Shown here: one piece after another, positions 27,607 to 37,701 of the stretch
Layout of the letters: each line of letters opens with the position of its first letter
Numbering within the stretch: the first letter of the stretch is position 1
NCBI GenBank assembly: GCA_903904655.1
Contig: CAIVDK010000419.1
Coordinates: 1-43,755 of the forward strand
Source: an uncultured delta proteobacterium
GTDB taxonomy: Bacteria; Desulfobacterota; Syntrophia; Syntrophales; Smithellaceae
DNA length: 43,755 bases
Direction of reading: 5' to 3'
Made by a program: the position numbers and the translations under genes
The notes under the pieces: generated by a model
What the model was told of the DNA's origin: nothing
Database searches by the model: none
Seen by the model: the letters and a program-made list of their open reading frames with translations, nothing else

Positions 27607-28239
27607 ATGAACAAGGGAATCATTGGAAAAAAATTGGGAATGACGCAGGTATTTGCTGAGGATGGCGCTGCTGTCGGTGTTACGGCCATTGAGGTTGAAC
27701 CGTCAGTTGTTGTTCAGGTGAAGACAAAAGAGAAGGATGGCTATGATGCGATCCAAATCGGATACGGTCGCGTGAAACAAAAGAATGTAACGAAACCGCT
27801 TCAGGGCCATTTCAATAAAGCAAATAAAGGGTTTTTCCGTATTGTTAAAGAACTTCCTGGTGAAGCCGGGAAATACGAAGTCGGGCAGGAAATAGCCTCT
27901 GATATTTTTCAAGGGGGCGACTATGTCGATGTGGTTGGAACATCGAAAGGCAAAGGCTTCCAAGGTGTTATAAAAAGACATGGTTTTCACGGCGGCCGCG
28001 CGACTCACGGTTCCATGTTTCACAGGGCTCCGGGTTCCATTGGCGCCAGCGCTGATCCGGCGCGTGTCTTTAAAGGAACAAAAATGGGCGGTCATATGGG
28101 TGCTGTTCGTAAAACCGTTCAGAATATTCAGATCTGGCAAGTGCGTCCTGATAGAAATTTATTGTTATTGAAAGGTTCCATTCCCGGCAGCAAAAACGGT
28201 TATGTGATCATTAAACAGGCCCGGAAAAAAAGTGCGTAA
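27607..28239 (+). CDS. rplC: 50S ribosomal protein L3
   Basis: About 210 residues. KGIIGKKLGMTQVF at the N-terminus, the VVGTSKGKGFQGVIKRHGFHGGRATHGS-type central loop and GAVRKTVQNIQIWQVR-like end identify L3, an early assembler near the peptidyl-transferase centre. Two in-frame ATGs occur (27601, 27607); neither has a strong ribosome binding site, and I chose the second by family N-terminus. Confidence 0.96.
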   Translation: MNKGIIGKKLGMTQVFAEDGAAVGVTAIEVEPSVVVQVKTKEKDGYDAIQIGYGRVKQKNVTKPLQGHFNKANKGFFRIVKELPGEAGKYEVGQEIASDIFQGGDYVDVVGTSKGKGFQGVIKRHGFHGGRATHGSMFHRAPGSIGASADPARVFKGTKMGGHMGAVRKTVQNIQIWQVRPDRNLLLLKGSIPGSKNGYVIIKQARKKSA

Positions 28240-28257
28240 ATCAGTGGAGTTATAAAC

Positions 28258-28881
28258 ATGGCAGTGGCAGATGTTTTTGATATTGAAAAGAAGAAGGTTG
28301 CAGAGGTCGAGTTGAACGACACTGTATTTGGCGCTGAAGTCAACGAAGCAACGATCCATGATGTTGTCAAGATGCAACTGGCATCGCGCCGGTCGGGTAC
28401 ATCTTCCACCAAGGGGAGAAGTGATGTCCGTGGCGGTGGGAAAAAGCCCTGGCGTCAAAAAGGTACCGGTCGTGCCCGTTCAGGAACGTCACGATCGCCA
28501 ATCTGGAGAGGGGGCGGTATTGTTTTTGGGCCTCAACCTCGCGATTATTCATACAGCGTTCCTAAAAAAGTGCGGAAAAAAGCTCTTATCTCCGTACTCA
28601 GCATGAAAGTAAAGGAAGAAAAAATGACGGTTCTGCGGAATTTCCCGATGGAAACGATCAGTACGAAAGCTTTCAAGAAAGTGGTCGATCTCTTCGGTCT
28701 GAAAAAAACACTTTTTGTTATCGATCAGGACAATGCTGTTCTGATGAAGTCATCGCGTAATTTAAAAAATATAAAAATGATTCGGTCGGAAGGAATCAAT
28801 GTTTATGATGTATTGAAATATGAACATCTGGTCCTTCTTGAACCCTCTATAAAAAAAATTGAGGGGGCATTGCTGGCATAA
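28258..28881 (+). CDS. rplD: 50S ribosomal protein L4
   Basis: 207-residue L4, lining the exit tunnel; in E. coli it represses the S10 operon. The central loop with KMQLASRRSGTSSTKGR, GGGKKPWRQKGTGRARSG and RSPIWRGGG is diagnostic. Its stop overlaps the rplW start by one base (TAATG). Confidence 0.97.
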   Translation: MAVADVFDIEKKKVAEVELNDTVFGAEVNEATIHDVVKMQLASRRSGTSSTKGRSDVRGGGKKPWRQKGTGRARSGTSRSPIWRGGGIVFGPQPRDYSYSVPKKVRKKALISVLSMKVKEEKMTVLRNFPMETISTKAFKKVVDLFGLKKTLFVIDQDNAVLMKSSRNLKNIKMIRSEGINVYDVLKYEHLVLLEPSIKKIEGALLA

Positions 28882-29168
28882 TGGAACTGCATCAGATTAT
28901 TAAAAAGATATTAATTACGGAAAAGAGTAACATGGACCGCGAAGCAGCGAATAAGTATCACTTTGAAGTCAATCGCAAAGCCAACAAAGTTGAGATTGGC
29001 AATGCCGTGGAAAAGTTATTCAAAGTAAAAGTTGCCGATGTCCGTGTCTTACATGTTTTAGGCAAAAAGAAACGAACGGGTAAGGTTACCGGACAGAAGA
29101 GTTCCTGGAAAAAAGCAATTGTGACTTTAGCTGCCGGCAGCCGTATTGAAATAGCCGAAGGCGTATAG
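28881..29168 (+). CDS. rplW: 50S ribosomal protein L23
   Basis: 95-residue L23 at the tunnel exit, docking site for trigger factor and SRP. The ILITEKSN start, YHFEVNRKANKVEIGNAVEKLF and the basic GKKKRTGKVTGQKSSWKKA loop are conserved. Overlaps rplD by one base. Confidence 0.97.
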   Translation: MELHQIIKKILITEKSNMDREAANKYHFEVNRKANKVEIGNAVEKLFKVKVADVRVLHVLGKKKRTGKVTGQKSSWKKAIVTLAAGSRIEIAEGV

Positions 29169-29189
29169 AACGATTTAAGGATTAAGCAA

Positions 29190-30011
29190 ATGGGAATTAT
29201 CAAATATAAACCGACATCACCCGGCAGGAGATTTCAGAGTGTCTCGGATTTTGCAGAGATTACATCAGCGGAGCCGGTAAAAAGCCTTTTAAAGCCGATC
29301 AAGAGAACAGGTGGTCGTAACAATTACGGTCGGATCACGGCGCGTTACATTGGTGGCGGTCACAAACGTAGATATCGGATGATTGATTTCTGTCGTAATA
29401 AGACGGACATTCCGGCAAAGGTAGCGACCATTGAATATGATCCAAACCGGTCGGCCAGAATTGCATTGCTCAACTATCGTGACGGTGAAAAGAGATATAT
29501 TGTGGCGCCGGCGCAGATCAATGTTGGTGATGTCCTAATCAGCGGTCCAAAAGCGGATATTAAGCCGGGCAACGCAATCCCCTTGAAGTATATACCGCTG
29601 GGTTCCTTAATCCATAATGTGGAATTAAAAGTAGGTCGTGGAGGGCAACTGATTCGTTCGGCAGGCGCCTATGGCCAGCTGATGGCTAAAGAAGGCACAT
29701 ATGCCCAGGTGAGACTCCCGTCCGGTGAAGTCCGCAAGGTGTTTATTGAGTGCATGGCAACGATCGGTCAGGTTGGCAACAACGATCATGAAAACATCAG
29801 CATCGGCAAAGCCGGAAGGACTCGATGGTTGGGCAAGACGCCCCATGTGCGGGGTGTTGTCATGAACCCAGTGGATCATCCGATGGGTGGTGGTGAAGGT
29901 AAGTCATCGGGGGGCCGTCATCCCTGTACGCCTTGGGGGGTTCCGACAAAGGGACACAAAACAAGGAAGAACAAGAGAACTGATAAATATATCGTCAAGA
30001 GAAGAGGTTAA
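29190..30011 (+). CDS. rplB: 50S ribosomal protein L2
   Basis: 273-residue L2, needed for subunit association and peptidyl-transferase integrity. [49 protein letters not shown] with the conserved histidine, and the C-terminal [12 protein letters not shown] are present. Normal length. Confidence 0.98.
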   Translation: MGIIKYKPTSPGRRFQSVSDFAEITSAEPVKSLLKPIKRTGGRNNYGRITARYIGGGHKRRYRMIDFCRNKTDIPAKVATIEYDPNRSARIALLNYRDGEKRYIVAPAQINVGDVLISGPKADIKPGNAIPLKYIPLGSLIHNVELKVGRGGQLIRSAGAYGQLMAKEGTYAQVRLPSGEVRKVFIECMATIGQVGNNDHENISIGKAGRTRWLGKTPHVRGVVMNPVDHPMGGGEGKSSGGRHPCTPWGVPTKGHKTRKNKRTDKYIVKRRG

Positions 30012-30017
30012 TAAACC

Positions 30018-30299
30018 GTGGCACGTTCGATCAAAAAAGGGCCTTATATTGAAGAAAGTTTGCTCGCCAAGGTCAGGAAAATGGAAGCCGAAAGCAGCAA
30101 GAATGTGATTAAGACTTGGTCGCGGCGTTCAACCGTAACACCAGAATTAATAGGTTTCACGTTTGCTGTGCATAACGGGAAAAAGTTCATTCCGGTTTAT
30201 GTGACAGAGAACATGGTGGGTCATAAATTAGGTGAGTTCGCACCGACGAGGACTTTTTATTCACATTCCGGTGATCGGAAAACGAAGGTTCGCAAGTAA
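30018..30299 (+). CDS. rpsS: 30S ribosomal protein S19
   Basis: 93-residue S19 of the 30S head. [18 protein letters not shown] and [21 protein letters not shown] are conserved. The start is GTG, six bases after the rplB stop, with the ribosome binding site inside the end of rplB. Confidence 0.97.
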   Translation: MARSIKKGPYIEESLLAKVRKMEAESSKNVIKTWSRRSTVTPELIGFTFAVHNGKKFIPVYVTENMVGHKLGEFAPTRTFYSHSGDRKTKVRK

Positions 30300-30338
30300 T
30301 ATTTTCGCGCAAGCGGACAGGTTTGGAGTTGATAAGAT

Positions 30339-30671
30339 ATGGAAGCAAAGGCAGTTGCAAAATATATTCGGATGTCGCCGCAGAAAGTCAGATTGGTAGT
30401 TGATCTGATTCGAGGAAAGAAGGTGCAGGAAGCGCGTAATATCCTGCTTTTTACCAGGAAATACTCGGCGGGTATTATCGCCAAGGTGCTGAAGTCAGCT
30501 GTTGCTAACGCGGCACAGAATCCAAATATTGACGAAAATACGCTTTATGTTAAAGAGATATTTGTGGATCAGGGACCGTCGCTGAAAAGATGGCGGGCCA
30601 GAGCCCAGGGAAGAGCGGCGGGAATTAAGAAGAGAACGTCACATATAACCGTTGTCGTGGATGAAAAGTAG
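30339..30671 (+). CDS. rplV: 50S ribosomal protein L22
   Basis: 110-residue L22, whose beta-hairpin reaches into the exit tunnel. [22 protein letters not shown], the [13 protein letters not shown] helix and the hairpin end [17 protein letters not shown] are typical. Confidence 0.97.
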   Translation: MEAKAVAKYIRMSPQKVRLVVDLIRGKKVQEARNILLFTRKYSAGIIAKVLKSAVANAAQNPNIDENTLYVKEIFVDQGPSLKRWRARAQGRAAGIKKRTSHITVVVDEK

Positions 30672-30683
30672 GGAGGAACGATA

Positions 30684-31331
30684 TTGGGTCAGAAGGTTAA
30701 CCCGGTAGGATTACGATTAGGTTACATTAAAAAGTGGCAGTCTGTATGGTTTGCCGAAAAGAATTATAGTCGAATGCTGCTTGAAGACTTAAAGGTCAGA
30801 AAGTACCTTAAGAAAAAGCTATATCATGCCGGTATTTCGCATATCGAAATTGAGCGGGCGGCGAATAAAGCCAAAGTGAATATTTATGCGGCCCGGCCCG
30901 GAGTCATCATCGGGAAAAAAGGCTCGGAAATAGAAAAGCTTAAGGTGGAAATTGAAAAATTTTCGCAGGCGGAAATTATTATCAATATTTTAGAGGTCCG
31001 AAAACCGGAAACGGATGCCCAGTTGGTGGCCGAAAATGTCGCCATGCAGCTTGAAAGAAGAGTTGCTTTCCGCCGAGCGATGAAAAAGTGTGTTGGTTAT
31101 GCCCTGAAGTTCGGAGCCAAAGGAATCAAAATAACCTGTTCCGGAAGGCTTGGCGGCGCTGAGATTGCCCGATCGGAATGGTATCGTGAAGGTCGTGTGC
31201 CACTACATACCCTGAGGGCCGATATCGATTACGGTTTCATTGAAGCGCATACAGCTTATGGTTTAGTCGGCATTAAAGTGTTAATTTTTCACGGAGAGGT
31301 ATTGCCAACAAAGAACGAAAAACAGTCATGA
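30684..31331 (+). CDS. rpsC: 30S ribosomal protein S3
   Basis: 215-residue S3 with an N-terminal [17 protein letters not shown] block, a KH domain ([15 protein letters not shown]) and the C-terminal [23 protein letters not shown] block. It helps form the mRNA entry channel. The start is TTG, supported by GGGAGGA 8 bases upstream and by the family N-terminus. Confidence 0.97.
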   Translation: MGQKVNPVGLRLGYIKKWQSVWFAEKNYSRMLLEDLKVRKYLKKKLYHAGISHIEIERAANKAKVNIYAARPGVIIGKKGSEIEKLKVEIEKFSQAEIIINILEVRKPETDAQLVAENVAMQLERRVAFRRAMKKCVGYALKFGAKGIKITCSGRLGGAEIARSEWYREGRVPLHTLRADIDYGFIEAHTAYGLVGIKVLIFHGEVLPTKNEKQS

Positions 31332-31396
31332 GTCCAGCAAGGGGATTTTTCTCGACCATGAAAGATCGCTGTGAAGGTAAACGGGAGTTATAAATT

Positions 31397-31819
31397 ATGT
31401 TAATGCCAAAACGGGTAAAATATAGAAAATTGCAGAAAAACCGCATGGGAGGAAAAGCGACCAGAGGTGGCACCATTGCCTTTGGCGACTATGGACTACA
31501 AGCGGCTGAATGCGGATGGGTCTCCGCGAGGCAGATCGAGGCAGCGCGTGTTGCGATGACTCGTTATGTGAAGCGAGGCGGTAAAATCTGGATTCGGGTA
31601 TTCCCGCACAAATCCATCACGAAGAAGCCTGCTGAAACTCGAATGGGCAAAGGCAAGGGAGCACCGGAAGGATGGGTGGCGGTGGTCAAACCCGGTTCGG
31701 TTCTCTACGAGATGGAAGGTGTAACGAGAGAAGTAGCCAAAGAAGCATTTCGCTTGGCATCTCATAAACTGGCCATTTCAACAAAGTTTTTAGCAAGGGA
31801 GATATCTGATGAAAATTAG
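31397..31819 (+). CDS. rplP: 50S ribosomal protein L16
   Basis: 140-residue L16, contacting A-site t[26 protein letters not shown] at the start and the [21 protein letters not shown] block are diagnostic. ATG at 31397. It follows a 65-base gap after rpsC and overlaps rpmC by 11 bases. Confidence 0.97.
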   Translation: MLMPKRVKYRKLQKNRMGGKATRGGTIAFGDYGLQAAECGWVSARQIEAARVAMTRYVKRGGKIWIRVFPHKSITKKPAETRMGKGKGAPEGWVAVVKPGSVLYEMEGVTREVAKEAFRLASHKLAISTKFLAREISDEN

Positions 31820-32003
31820 TGAAGTCAGAGGTCTCGGTATTAACGAGCTTCAAATAAAAAATAGTGAATTAGTGGAAGAACTGTTTCGGTTGAAGATTAG
31901 GCATTCATCGGGTCAACTCGAATCAACCGCGACGCTGGGCCGCCTCCGTAAGGATATTGCCCGTATCGCAACGGTGCTGAAGGAAAAGGAGGCCGCAGAT
32001 TAA
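31809..32003 (+). CDS. rpmC: 50S ribosomal protein L29
   Basis: 64-residue two-helix protein of the tunnel-exit region. Recognised by [13 protein letters not shown], the [19 protein letters not shown] stretch and [12 protein letters not shown]. Overlaps rplP, so coupled translation is likely. Confidence 0.95.
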   Translation: MKISEVRGLGINELQIKNSELVEELFRLKIRHSSGQLESTATLGRLRKDIARIATVLKEKEAAD

Positions 32004-32004
32004 T

Positions 32005-32262
32005 ATGGCTGAAAAAAGCAATAAACGCACGATTAAGGGCGTAGTGATCAGTGATAAGATGGACAAAACCATTGTGGTGAAAGCAGAAAGATTAGTCAAG
32101 CACTCTGTGTTTCACAAATACGTGCGCAGGCATGACAAATACAAAGCCCATGATGAACAGAATCAATGCAAGACGGGGGATAGCGTGTTAATCATTGAGG
32201 CGCGGCCGATGAGTAAGGACAAACGCTGGCGGATGCTGGAAATCCTGGAGAGAGCAAAATAA
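32005..32262 (+). CDS. rpsQ: 30S ribosomal protein S17
   Basis: 85-residue OB-fold protein. [22 protein letters not shown] and [22 protein letters not shown] are the S17 hallmarks. It starts two bases after rpmC stops. Confidence 0.97.
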   Translation: MAEKSNKRTIKGVVISDKMDKTIVVKAERLVKHSVFHKYVRRHDKYKAHDEQNQCKTGDSVLIIEARPMSKDKRWRMLEILERAK

Positions 32263-32309
32263 AAACTTGGCTTCGTAAGCAAGTGGCTTGTTATAATGGA
32301 GTTTATTTT

Positions 32310-32678
32310 ATGATTCAGATGCAGACAATTCTAAATGTTGCCGACAATTCCGGTGCCAAGAGAGTCGCTTGTATTAAAGTGCTTGGTGGATCGAAGCGGC
32401 GTTACGCCTCCTTAGGCGATGTCATCGTCGTTGCAGTGAAAGAGGCGATTCCGAATTCCAAAGTGAAAAAAGGTGATGTGATGAAAGCGGTCATCGTCCG
32501 CACCGTGAAAGAAGTGAGACGGCCGGATGGTTCTTATCTAAAGTTTGATGACAACTCCGCTGTTCTCATTAGCAATCAGATGGAACCGATCGGGACAAGA
32601 ATTTTTGGACCTGTTGCCCGTGAACTGAGAGCAAAGCAGTTTATGAAGATTATATCTCTGGCTCCAGAGGTTTTATAA
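32310..32678 (+). CDS. rplN: 50S ribosomal protein L14
   Basis: 122-residue L14 at the subunit interface, binding site of Rsf[27 protein letters not shown] is the standard N-terminus, so the start is the ATG at 32310, not the ORF-track start at 32283. [13 protein letters not shown] near the end is also conserved. Confidence 0.97.
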   Translation: MIQMQTILNVADNSGAKRVACIKVLGGSKRRYASLGDVIVVAVKEAIPNSKVKKGDVMKAVIVRTVKEVRRPDGSYLKFDDNSAVLISNQMEPIGTRIFGPVARELRAKQFMKIISLAPEVL

Positions 32679-32700
32679 GCCTGTTTTGAAGAGGGGAAAA

Positions 32701-33024
32701 ATGAGTTTAGGCAGATTGAAAAAAGGAGATATGGTTAAAGTTCTTGCCGGTAAGGACAAAGGGAAGACCGGAAAGATTCTGAAAGCTATACCCGAGAAAA
32801 ACAAAGTGGTCGTCGAGAAGATCAACGTGATCAAGAAGCATAAAAGGCCCGACCAAAAAAGCAAAGGTGGTGTCGTGGAAAAAGAGGCGGCGATGTGTGT
32901 CTCCAAGGTCAGCATCATTTGTGGCAAGTGCAAAGAAGCGGCCAGAATTAGAAGTCGTATCCTCGATGACGGCAAGAAGATTCGTATCTGTAGCAAGTGC
33001 AACGACGTAATCGATGTGGGTTAA
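32701..33024 (+). CDS. rplX: 50S ribosomal protein L24
   Basis: 107-residue L24 with the N-terminal KOW motif (KKGDMVKVLAGKDKGKTGKI) and the conserved VEKINVIKKHKRP. The C-terminal part has CGKC and CSKC pairs that could hold zinc, a form seen in many bacteria outside the enterics. ATG at 32701 has GAGGGG upstream. Confidence 0.96.
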   Translation: MSLGRLKKGDMVKVLAGKDKGKTGKILKAIPEKNKVVVEKINVIKKHKRPDQKSKGGVVEKEAAMCVSKVSIICGKCKEAARIRSRILDDGKKIRICSKCNDVIDVG

Positions 33025-33030
33025 GAAAAA

Positions 33031-33570
33031 ATGGCAAGATTAAAGGAATATTATTTAAAAACAGTAGTGCCGGCTCTGGTCAAGGAATTTGACTACAAAA
33101 ATCCCATGCAAGTGCCCAAAATGGATAAGATTGTTGTCAATATGGGTTTGGGAGAGGCTGTTTCCAATGTGAAAATCATTGACGGCGCCGTGCAGGAAAT
33201 GGCGATGATCACAGGACAAAAGCCGGTGATCACGAAAGCGAAAAAATCCATAGCGACATTTAAACTTCGCCAGGGCATGCCGATCGGCTGCTCGGTGACC
33301 TTACGAAAAGAAGTCATGTACGAGTTTTTTGATCGTCTGGTGAACGTAGCGTTGCCGAAAGTTAGAGACTTTCGGGGAATATCGCAAAGCGCGTTTGACG
33401 GCAGGGGAAATTATTCCATTGGCCTTCATGAGCAAATCATTTTTCCTGAAATTGAATATGATAAAATCGAAAAGGTCAAGGGAATGAATATTACTATCGT
33501 AACGACGGCTCGGACGGACGAAGAAGCCCGTGTGTTGCTGAAGTTGATGGGTGTCCCCTTCAAGAATTAA
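33031..33570 (+). CDS. rplE: 50S ribosomal protein L5
   Basis: 179-residue L5, part of the central protuberance with 5S rRNA. Conserved [22 protein letters not shown], the [22 protein letters not shown] stretch and the DFRGIS[21 protein letters not shown] block are present. Confidence 0.98.
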   Translation: MARLKEYYLKTVVPALVKEFDYKNPMQVPKMDKIVVNMGLGEAVSNVKIIDGAVQEMAMITGQKPVITKAKKSIATFKLRQGMPIGCSVTLRKEVMYEFFDRLVNVALPKVRDFRGISQSAFDGRGNYSIGLHEQIIFPEIEYDKIEKVKGMNITIVTTARTDEEARVLLKLMGVPFKN

Positions 33571-33596
33571 ACGAGGAAGCTCCGGAGGAATTTCGT

Positions 33597-33782
33597 GTGG
33601 CAAAAAAGTCATTAATAGCAAAAGCAAACAGGAAACCGAAATTTTCGGTCAGGGAGTATAACCGCTGTCAGATTTGCGGTCGGCCCCGAGCGTATTATAG
33701 AAAATTTGAAATGTGTAGAATATGTTTGAGGAAACTTTCCTTACAAGGTGAGCTTCCGGGTATGATAAAATCAAGTTGGTAA
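33597..33782 (+). CDS. rpsN: 30S ribosomal protein S14, zinc type (S14 type Z)
   Basis: 61-residue short S14 with the four zinc cysteines in RCQICGRPR and MCRICLR, and the conserved [11 protein letters not shown] end. Start is GTG with CCGGAGGA upstream. The short, zinc-binding form is used here, not the longer zinc-free one. Confidence 0.97.
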   Translation: MAKKSLIAKANRKPKFSVREYNRCQICGRPRAYYRKFEMCRICLRKLSLQGELPGMIKSSW

Positions 33783-33803
33783 TTTTAGTTAAGGAGAAAA
33801 AGC

Positions 33804-34205
33804 ATGGGGATGACTGATCCTATTGCCGATATGCTGACAAGGATTCGAAACGGGAATAAAGCTCGTTTCAAAAATGTCAATGTTTACATGTCGCAAATGA
33901 ATATGAATATTGCCAAAGTCTTGAAAGCGGCTGGATATATAAATAACTTTGACGTTATAAAGGATGAAAAGGGTCATCCGATGCTGAAGATCGCCCTTAA
34001 ATATCCGGATGCAAAACGTACGGTGATAACCGACATCAAAAGAGTCAGCAAGCCTGGGCGGAGAGTATATGTTGCCGCTGATAGCATCCCGAAAGTGCTC
34101 AACGGTTTTGGTATTGCCATTCTTTCAACTTCACGCGGTGTCATCACCGATCAAGAAGCCAGAGAATCCAATGTCGGCGGCGAAGTTCTTTGTAATGTTT
34201 GGTAA
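33804..34205 (+). CDS. rpsH: 30S ribosomal protein S8
   Basis: 133-residue S8; in E. coli it represses the spc operon. TDPIADMLTRIRNGNKA and the C-terminal GFGIAILSTSRGVITDQEAR are diagnostic. AAGGAG lies seven bases before the ATG at 33804; a second ATG at 33810 is possible. Confidence 0.97.
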   Translation: MGMTDPIADMLTRIRNGNKARFKNVNVYMSQMNMNIAKVLKAAGYINNFDVIKDEKGHPMLKIALKYPDAKRTVITDIKRVSKPGRRVYVAADSIPKVLNGFGIAILSTSRGVITDQEARESNVGGEVLCNVW

Positions 34206-34238
34206 TTAAACTTATATTTTAAACGGGAGTTCTTGTTC

Positions 34239-34778
34239 ATGTCGAGAATAGGTAAAAAACCGATCACTTTCCCAAAGAATGTAAAAATCAGCCAAAGTGG
34301 CGGTATTGTTAAAGTCGAAGGGCCCAAGGGCACGTTGTCTTCGAAATTGCCCGATGGCATTTCGATGGTCGTTTCCGAAAATAATTTGGACATTGAGCGA
34401 AAATCAGACGATCGTATAGTGCGGTCATGTCATGGCTTAGCCAGAACGTTGATCAACAACATGGTGATCGGTGTCAGTACCGGCTTTGAAAAGGGACTGG
34501 AAATATCCGGCGTTGGTTATCGTGCGGAAGTTACCGGCTCGACCTTAAAAATGGTTTTAGGTTTTTCCAGTCCTGTGCAATACAGCATTCCCAAAGGGAT
34601 CGATGTGAAGGTGGATAAACAGATTAATCTGGTTGTTTCCGGAATTAATAAGGAACTTGTTGGCCGGGTGGCCTCGGAAATTCGGTCGCTGAAAAAGCCT
34701 GAGCCATATAAAGGCAAGGGTATTAAATATGTGGGTGAGTATATTCGGCGTAAGGCCGGTAAGTCGGCGGCTAAATAA
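34239..34778 (+). CDS. rplF: 50S ribosomal protein L6
   Basis: 179-residue L6 near the sarcin-ricin loop. SRIGKKPITFP, the KVEGPKGTL turn and the C-terminal PEPYKGKGIKYVGEYIRRKAGK are typical. ATG at 34239 with GGGAG upstream; the TTG at 34233 is not needed. Confidence 0.97.
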   Translation: MSRIGKKPITFPKNVKISQSGGIVKVEGPKGTLSSKLPDGISMVVSENNLDIERKSDDRIVRSCHGLARTLINNMVIGVSTGFEKGLEISGVGYRAEVTGSTLKMVLGFSSPVQYSIPKGIDVKVDKQINLVVSGINKELVGRVASEIRSLKKPEPYKGKGIKYVGEYIRRKAGKSAAK

Positions 34779-34815
34779 GAGTTTAAAAATTATATTGCCT
34801 TAAAGAGGTAGAACA

Positions 34816-35181
34816 TTGGCTTCCAAAAAGACACTAAAAATCAGAGATAAAAGAGAGAAGAGAGTAAGGGGCAAACTTACAGGAACATCGGAGCGGCCGC
34901 GTCTTTCTGTTTTTCGTTCGGATAAACACATCTACGCTCAGGTCATCAACGACGCTCAGGCAGCAACCATTGCAACAGCTTCTACTTTGAGCAAAGAACT
35001 GGCCGGTAAACTCAAGGGGATCAAGAAAGTTGATGTGGCCAAGGAGGTGGGCAAGTTGATTGCAATGCGGTTGCAGGCCTTGGGTGTGGAAAAAGTCGTT
35101 TTTGATAGGGGAAGATTTCTCTATCACGGCCGCGTGAAAGCTTTGGCTGATGCTGCGCGGGAAAATGGTCTTAAATTTTAA
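34816..35181 (+). CDS. rplR: 50S ribosomal protein L18
   Basis: 121-residue L18, which binds 5S r[27 protein letters not shown], the IYAQVIND strand and [26 protein letters not shown] are conserved. Start is TTG with AAAGAGG upstream. Confidence 0.97.
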   Translation: MASKKTLKIRDKREKRVRGKLTGTSERPRLSVFRSDKHIYAQVINDAQAATIATASTLSKELAGKLKGIKKVDVAKEVGKLIAMRLQALGVEKVVFDRGRFLYHGRVKALADAARENGLKF

Positions 35182-35204
35182 ACCAAGCTTAGTGCATAGA
35201 ATTC

Positions 35205-35702
35205 ATGATAAGGGAAGAATCGTTGGATAAGAAAGAAATGAAAGATGTGGAGCTCCTCGACCGAGTTATAGCCATTAATCGTACGGCAAAAGTCGTTAAG
35301 GGAGGAAGGCGGTTTCGTTTCAGTGCGATCGTAGTTGTCGGTGACGGCAAGGGTTCGATCGGAGCTGGGTTGGGCAAAGCACATGAAGTTCCCGAAGCGA
35401 TCCGCAAGGGGATGGAAATGGCCAAGAAGAACATGGTTAAAGTTGCGGTTGCTAACAAAACAATCCCTTATGAAGTTCTTGGAAAATTCGGGGCGGGTAA
35501 AGTATTGTTGAAACCGGCATCGGAAGGAACGGGGTTAATCGCCGGCGGTGCAGTAAGAGCCGTTTTGGAGGTTGCCGGCGTTCATAATATTTTGACAAAA
35601 TGCTTAGGTTCACACAATCCGCACAATCTGGTCAAGGCTACTGTACAAGGGCTTTGTCAGTTGAAAGATCCGGCGGAAATTGCCGCTCAGAGAGGCAAGT
35701 AA
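35205..35702 (+). CDS. rpsE: 30S ribosomal protein S5
   Basis: Up to 165 residues. [42 protein letters not shown] and [19 protein letters not shown] identify S5, important for fidelity and head-body joint. The ATG at 35205 lacks a clear ribosome binding site; a TTG at 35223 (DKKEMKD) has AGGGA seven bases upstream and may be the true start. Confidence 0.96.
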   Translation: MIREESLDKKEMKDVELLDRVIAINRTAKVVKGGRRFRFSAIVVVGDGKGSIGAGLGKAHEVPEAIRKGMEMAKKNMVKVAVANKTIPYEVLGKFGAGKVLLKPASEGTGLIAGGAVRAVLEVAGVHNILTKCLGSHNPHNLVKATVQGLCQLKDPAEIAAQRGK

Positions 35703-35727
35703 AAAAATTGACGAGGGTGTTTATACA

Positions 35728-35916
35728 GTGGGCAAAATGTTAAAAATTAAAATGGTGAAAAGTGTAATTACCCGGCCGGAAAAGCAGAGAAAAATTATCC
35801 GCGGCTTGGGATTGAAAAAATTAAACAGCACGGTGACTCTGGTGGATACCCCGGAGATTCGCGGCATGATTAATAAAGTTATCCACCTTGTTTCTGTGGA
35901 AGAGTCAAAGGAGTAG
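35728..35916 (+). CDS. rpmD: 50S ribosomal protein L30
   Basis: About 62 residues. [24 protein letters not shown] and the [15 protein letters not shown] end fit L30. The ORF-track start at 35680 lies in rpsE; a GTG at 35728 has GAGGG ten bases upstream, and the ATG at 35737 is the alternative. Confidence 0.93.
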   Translation: MGKMLKIKMVKSVITRPEKQRKIIRGLGLKKLNSTVTLVDTPEIRGMINKVIHLVSVEESKE

Positions 35917-35919
35917 GTT

Positions 35920-36366
35920 ATGGATTTAAGTTCTCTGAAAGCGCCCCCCGGAGCGACAAAGAAAAGAAAAAGAGTCGGCCGTGGTGACGCGTCCGGCCAC
36001 GGAGGAACATCGGGTAAAGGCCATAAGGGCCAGAATGCCCGTTCAGGTGGTTATACAAGAGATGGTTTTGAAGGCGGTCAAATGCCAATGTCGCGGAGAT
36101 TGCCGAAAAGAGGGTTTAGAAATCCCTTCAGAGAAAGTTATGTTGCTATAAATCTGATGGATTTATGTCGTAAATTTGAAAAGGGTTCCATCATTGATGA
36201 AGCGGCAATTTTAGCAAGCGGACTTGTTAAAAAGAAAAGTGACGGTATTAAGATTCTGGCAAAAGGCAATATTGATTTTCCGGTGACTGTCAAAGTAGCT
36301 AAAATTAGTGCAGCAGCGAAAATAAAAATAACCGCCGCAGGCGGATCTGTTGAAGAGGTAATGTGA
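35920..36366 (+). CDS. rplO: 50S ribosomal protein L15
   Basis: 148-residue L15. The glycine-rich extension with [21 protein letters not shown] and [18 protein letters not shown] is diagnostic. It starts three bases after rpmD and ends one base before the secY start codon. Confidence 0.97.
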   Translation: MDLSSLKAPPGATKKRKRVGRGDASGHGGTSGKGHKGQNARSGGYTRDGFEGGQMPMSRRLPKRGFRNPFRESYVAINLMDLCRKFEKGSIIDEAAILASGLVKKKSDGIKILAKGNIDFPVTVKVAKISAAAKIKITAAGGSVEEVM

Positions 36367-36367
36367 C

Positions 36368-37675
36368 TTGCTAGAGGGATTAGGCGGCGTTTCTAAAATA
36401 CCTGAATTACAGAGAAGAATTCTGTTTACCATGCTTCTCCTGGCGGTTTACCGTGTTGGTGTGTTCATTCCAACTCCCGGAATTGACAATACGGCATTGC
36501 TGGCATTTTTTGACCAAGCCAGAGGGTCTATGCTGGGATTGATGGATTTATTTGCCGGCGGCGCGCTGAGCACATTTTCCATTTTCGCTTTGGGTATCAT
36601 GCCCTACATTACATCGTCGATTATCATCAACCTGCTGACCGTCGCCATTCCCCACTTGGAAAAACTTTCCAAAGAGGGTGAAAACGGACGTAGAAAAATT
36701 ACGCAGTACACTCGCTACGGCACCGTCGGACTGAGTATCGTTCAGGGATTCGGTATTGCCTGGGGATTGCAGCAAATGGCCAGTCCTTCCGGGGCCCCGA
36801 TTGTTTTAAATGCCGGCTGGTCTTTTATATTAATGACTATTATTACGCTCACGTCCGGCACAGCATTTTTGATGTGGCTCGGTGAGACCATTACGGAAAA
36901 GGGTATCGGTAATGGGATATCGCTGATAATATTTGCAGGAATTGTGTGTAATTTGCCTGGGGCAATCGGAAACACTTGGAGTTTGTATTCGTCCGGAGAA
37001 TTACATTTCATAGTTTTGCTTTTGTTAGCGGTATTTATGATCGCCGTGATTGGAGCGATCGTTTATGTGGAAGCGGCGCAAAGAAGAATTCCGGTGCAAT
37101 ATGCAAAGCGCATCGTGGGAAGAAAAATGTACGGCGGACAGACAACCCATTTGCCGCTTAAAATTAATTCTGCCGGTGTTATTCCGCCGATTTTTGCATC
37201 ATCGGTGATCATGTTCCCGGCGACCATCGCTAATTTTGCTCCGCAGGGTTGGATGCAGACTGTAGCCGGACTTTTAAAACCAGGACAGGTTGGGTATGAA
37301 GTTCTTTTTGTGGCGCTGATCTTCTTCTTCTGCTTCTTCTATACGGCAGTCACCATTAAGCCGGATGATATGGCGGAAAATATGAAAAAATATGGCGGTT
37401 ATGTTCCGGGAATTAGGCCCGGTAAGAAGACTGCAGAGTATATCGAAGAAATTCTGGAAAGGTTGACTTTTAGTGGGGCTGTCTATGTTTCCATTATTTG
37501 TGTATTGCCAAGTGTGTTGATTTCTCAATTAAATACACCTTTTTATTTCGGCGGCACATCGCTCCTCATTGTTGTTGGCGTAGCGATGGATACGGCGAGC
37601 CAAATTGAATCACATTTACTAACCCGTCAATATGAAGGGTTTATGAAAAAAGGACACATTGCTCGTAGGCGATAA
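36368..37675 (+). CDS. secY: Preprotein translocase subunit SecY
   Basis: 435-residue ten-helix channel protein of the Sec translocon. Hallmarks are AVYRVGVFIPTPGID, the LDLFAGGALSTFSIFALG-like plug region, GTAFLMWLGE-x-ITEKGIGNGISLIIF and the RRIPVQYAKR-x-VGRKMYGG cytosolic loop. The start is TTG at 36368 with GAAGAGG upstream inside rplO. It pairs with secE of this window. Confidence 0.97.
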   Translation: MLEGLGGVSKIPELQRRILFTMLLLAVYRVGVFIPTPGIDNTALLAFFDQARGSMLGLMDLFAGGALSTFSIFALGIMPYITSSIIINLLTVAIPHLEKLSKEGENGRRKITQYTRYGTVGLSIVQGFGIAWGLQQMASPSGAPIVLNAGWSFILMTIITLTSGTAFLMWLGETITEKGIGNGISLIIFAGIVCNLPGAIGNTWSLYSSGELHFIVLLLLAVFMIAVIGAIVYVEAAQRRIPVQYAKRIVGRKMYGGQTTHLPLKINSAGVIPPIFASSVIMFPATIANFAPQGWMQTVAGLLKPGQVGYEVLFVALIFFFCFFYTAVTIKPDDMAENMKKYGGYVPGIRPGKKTAEYIEEILERLTFSGAVYVSIICVLPSVLISQLNTPFYFGGTSLLIVVGVAMDTASQIESHLLTRQYEGFMKKGHIARRR

Positions 37676-37701
37676 AAAATATTATTTTAAGGTTGGGGCT
37701 C

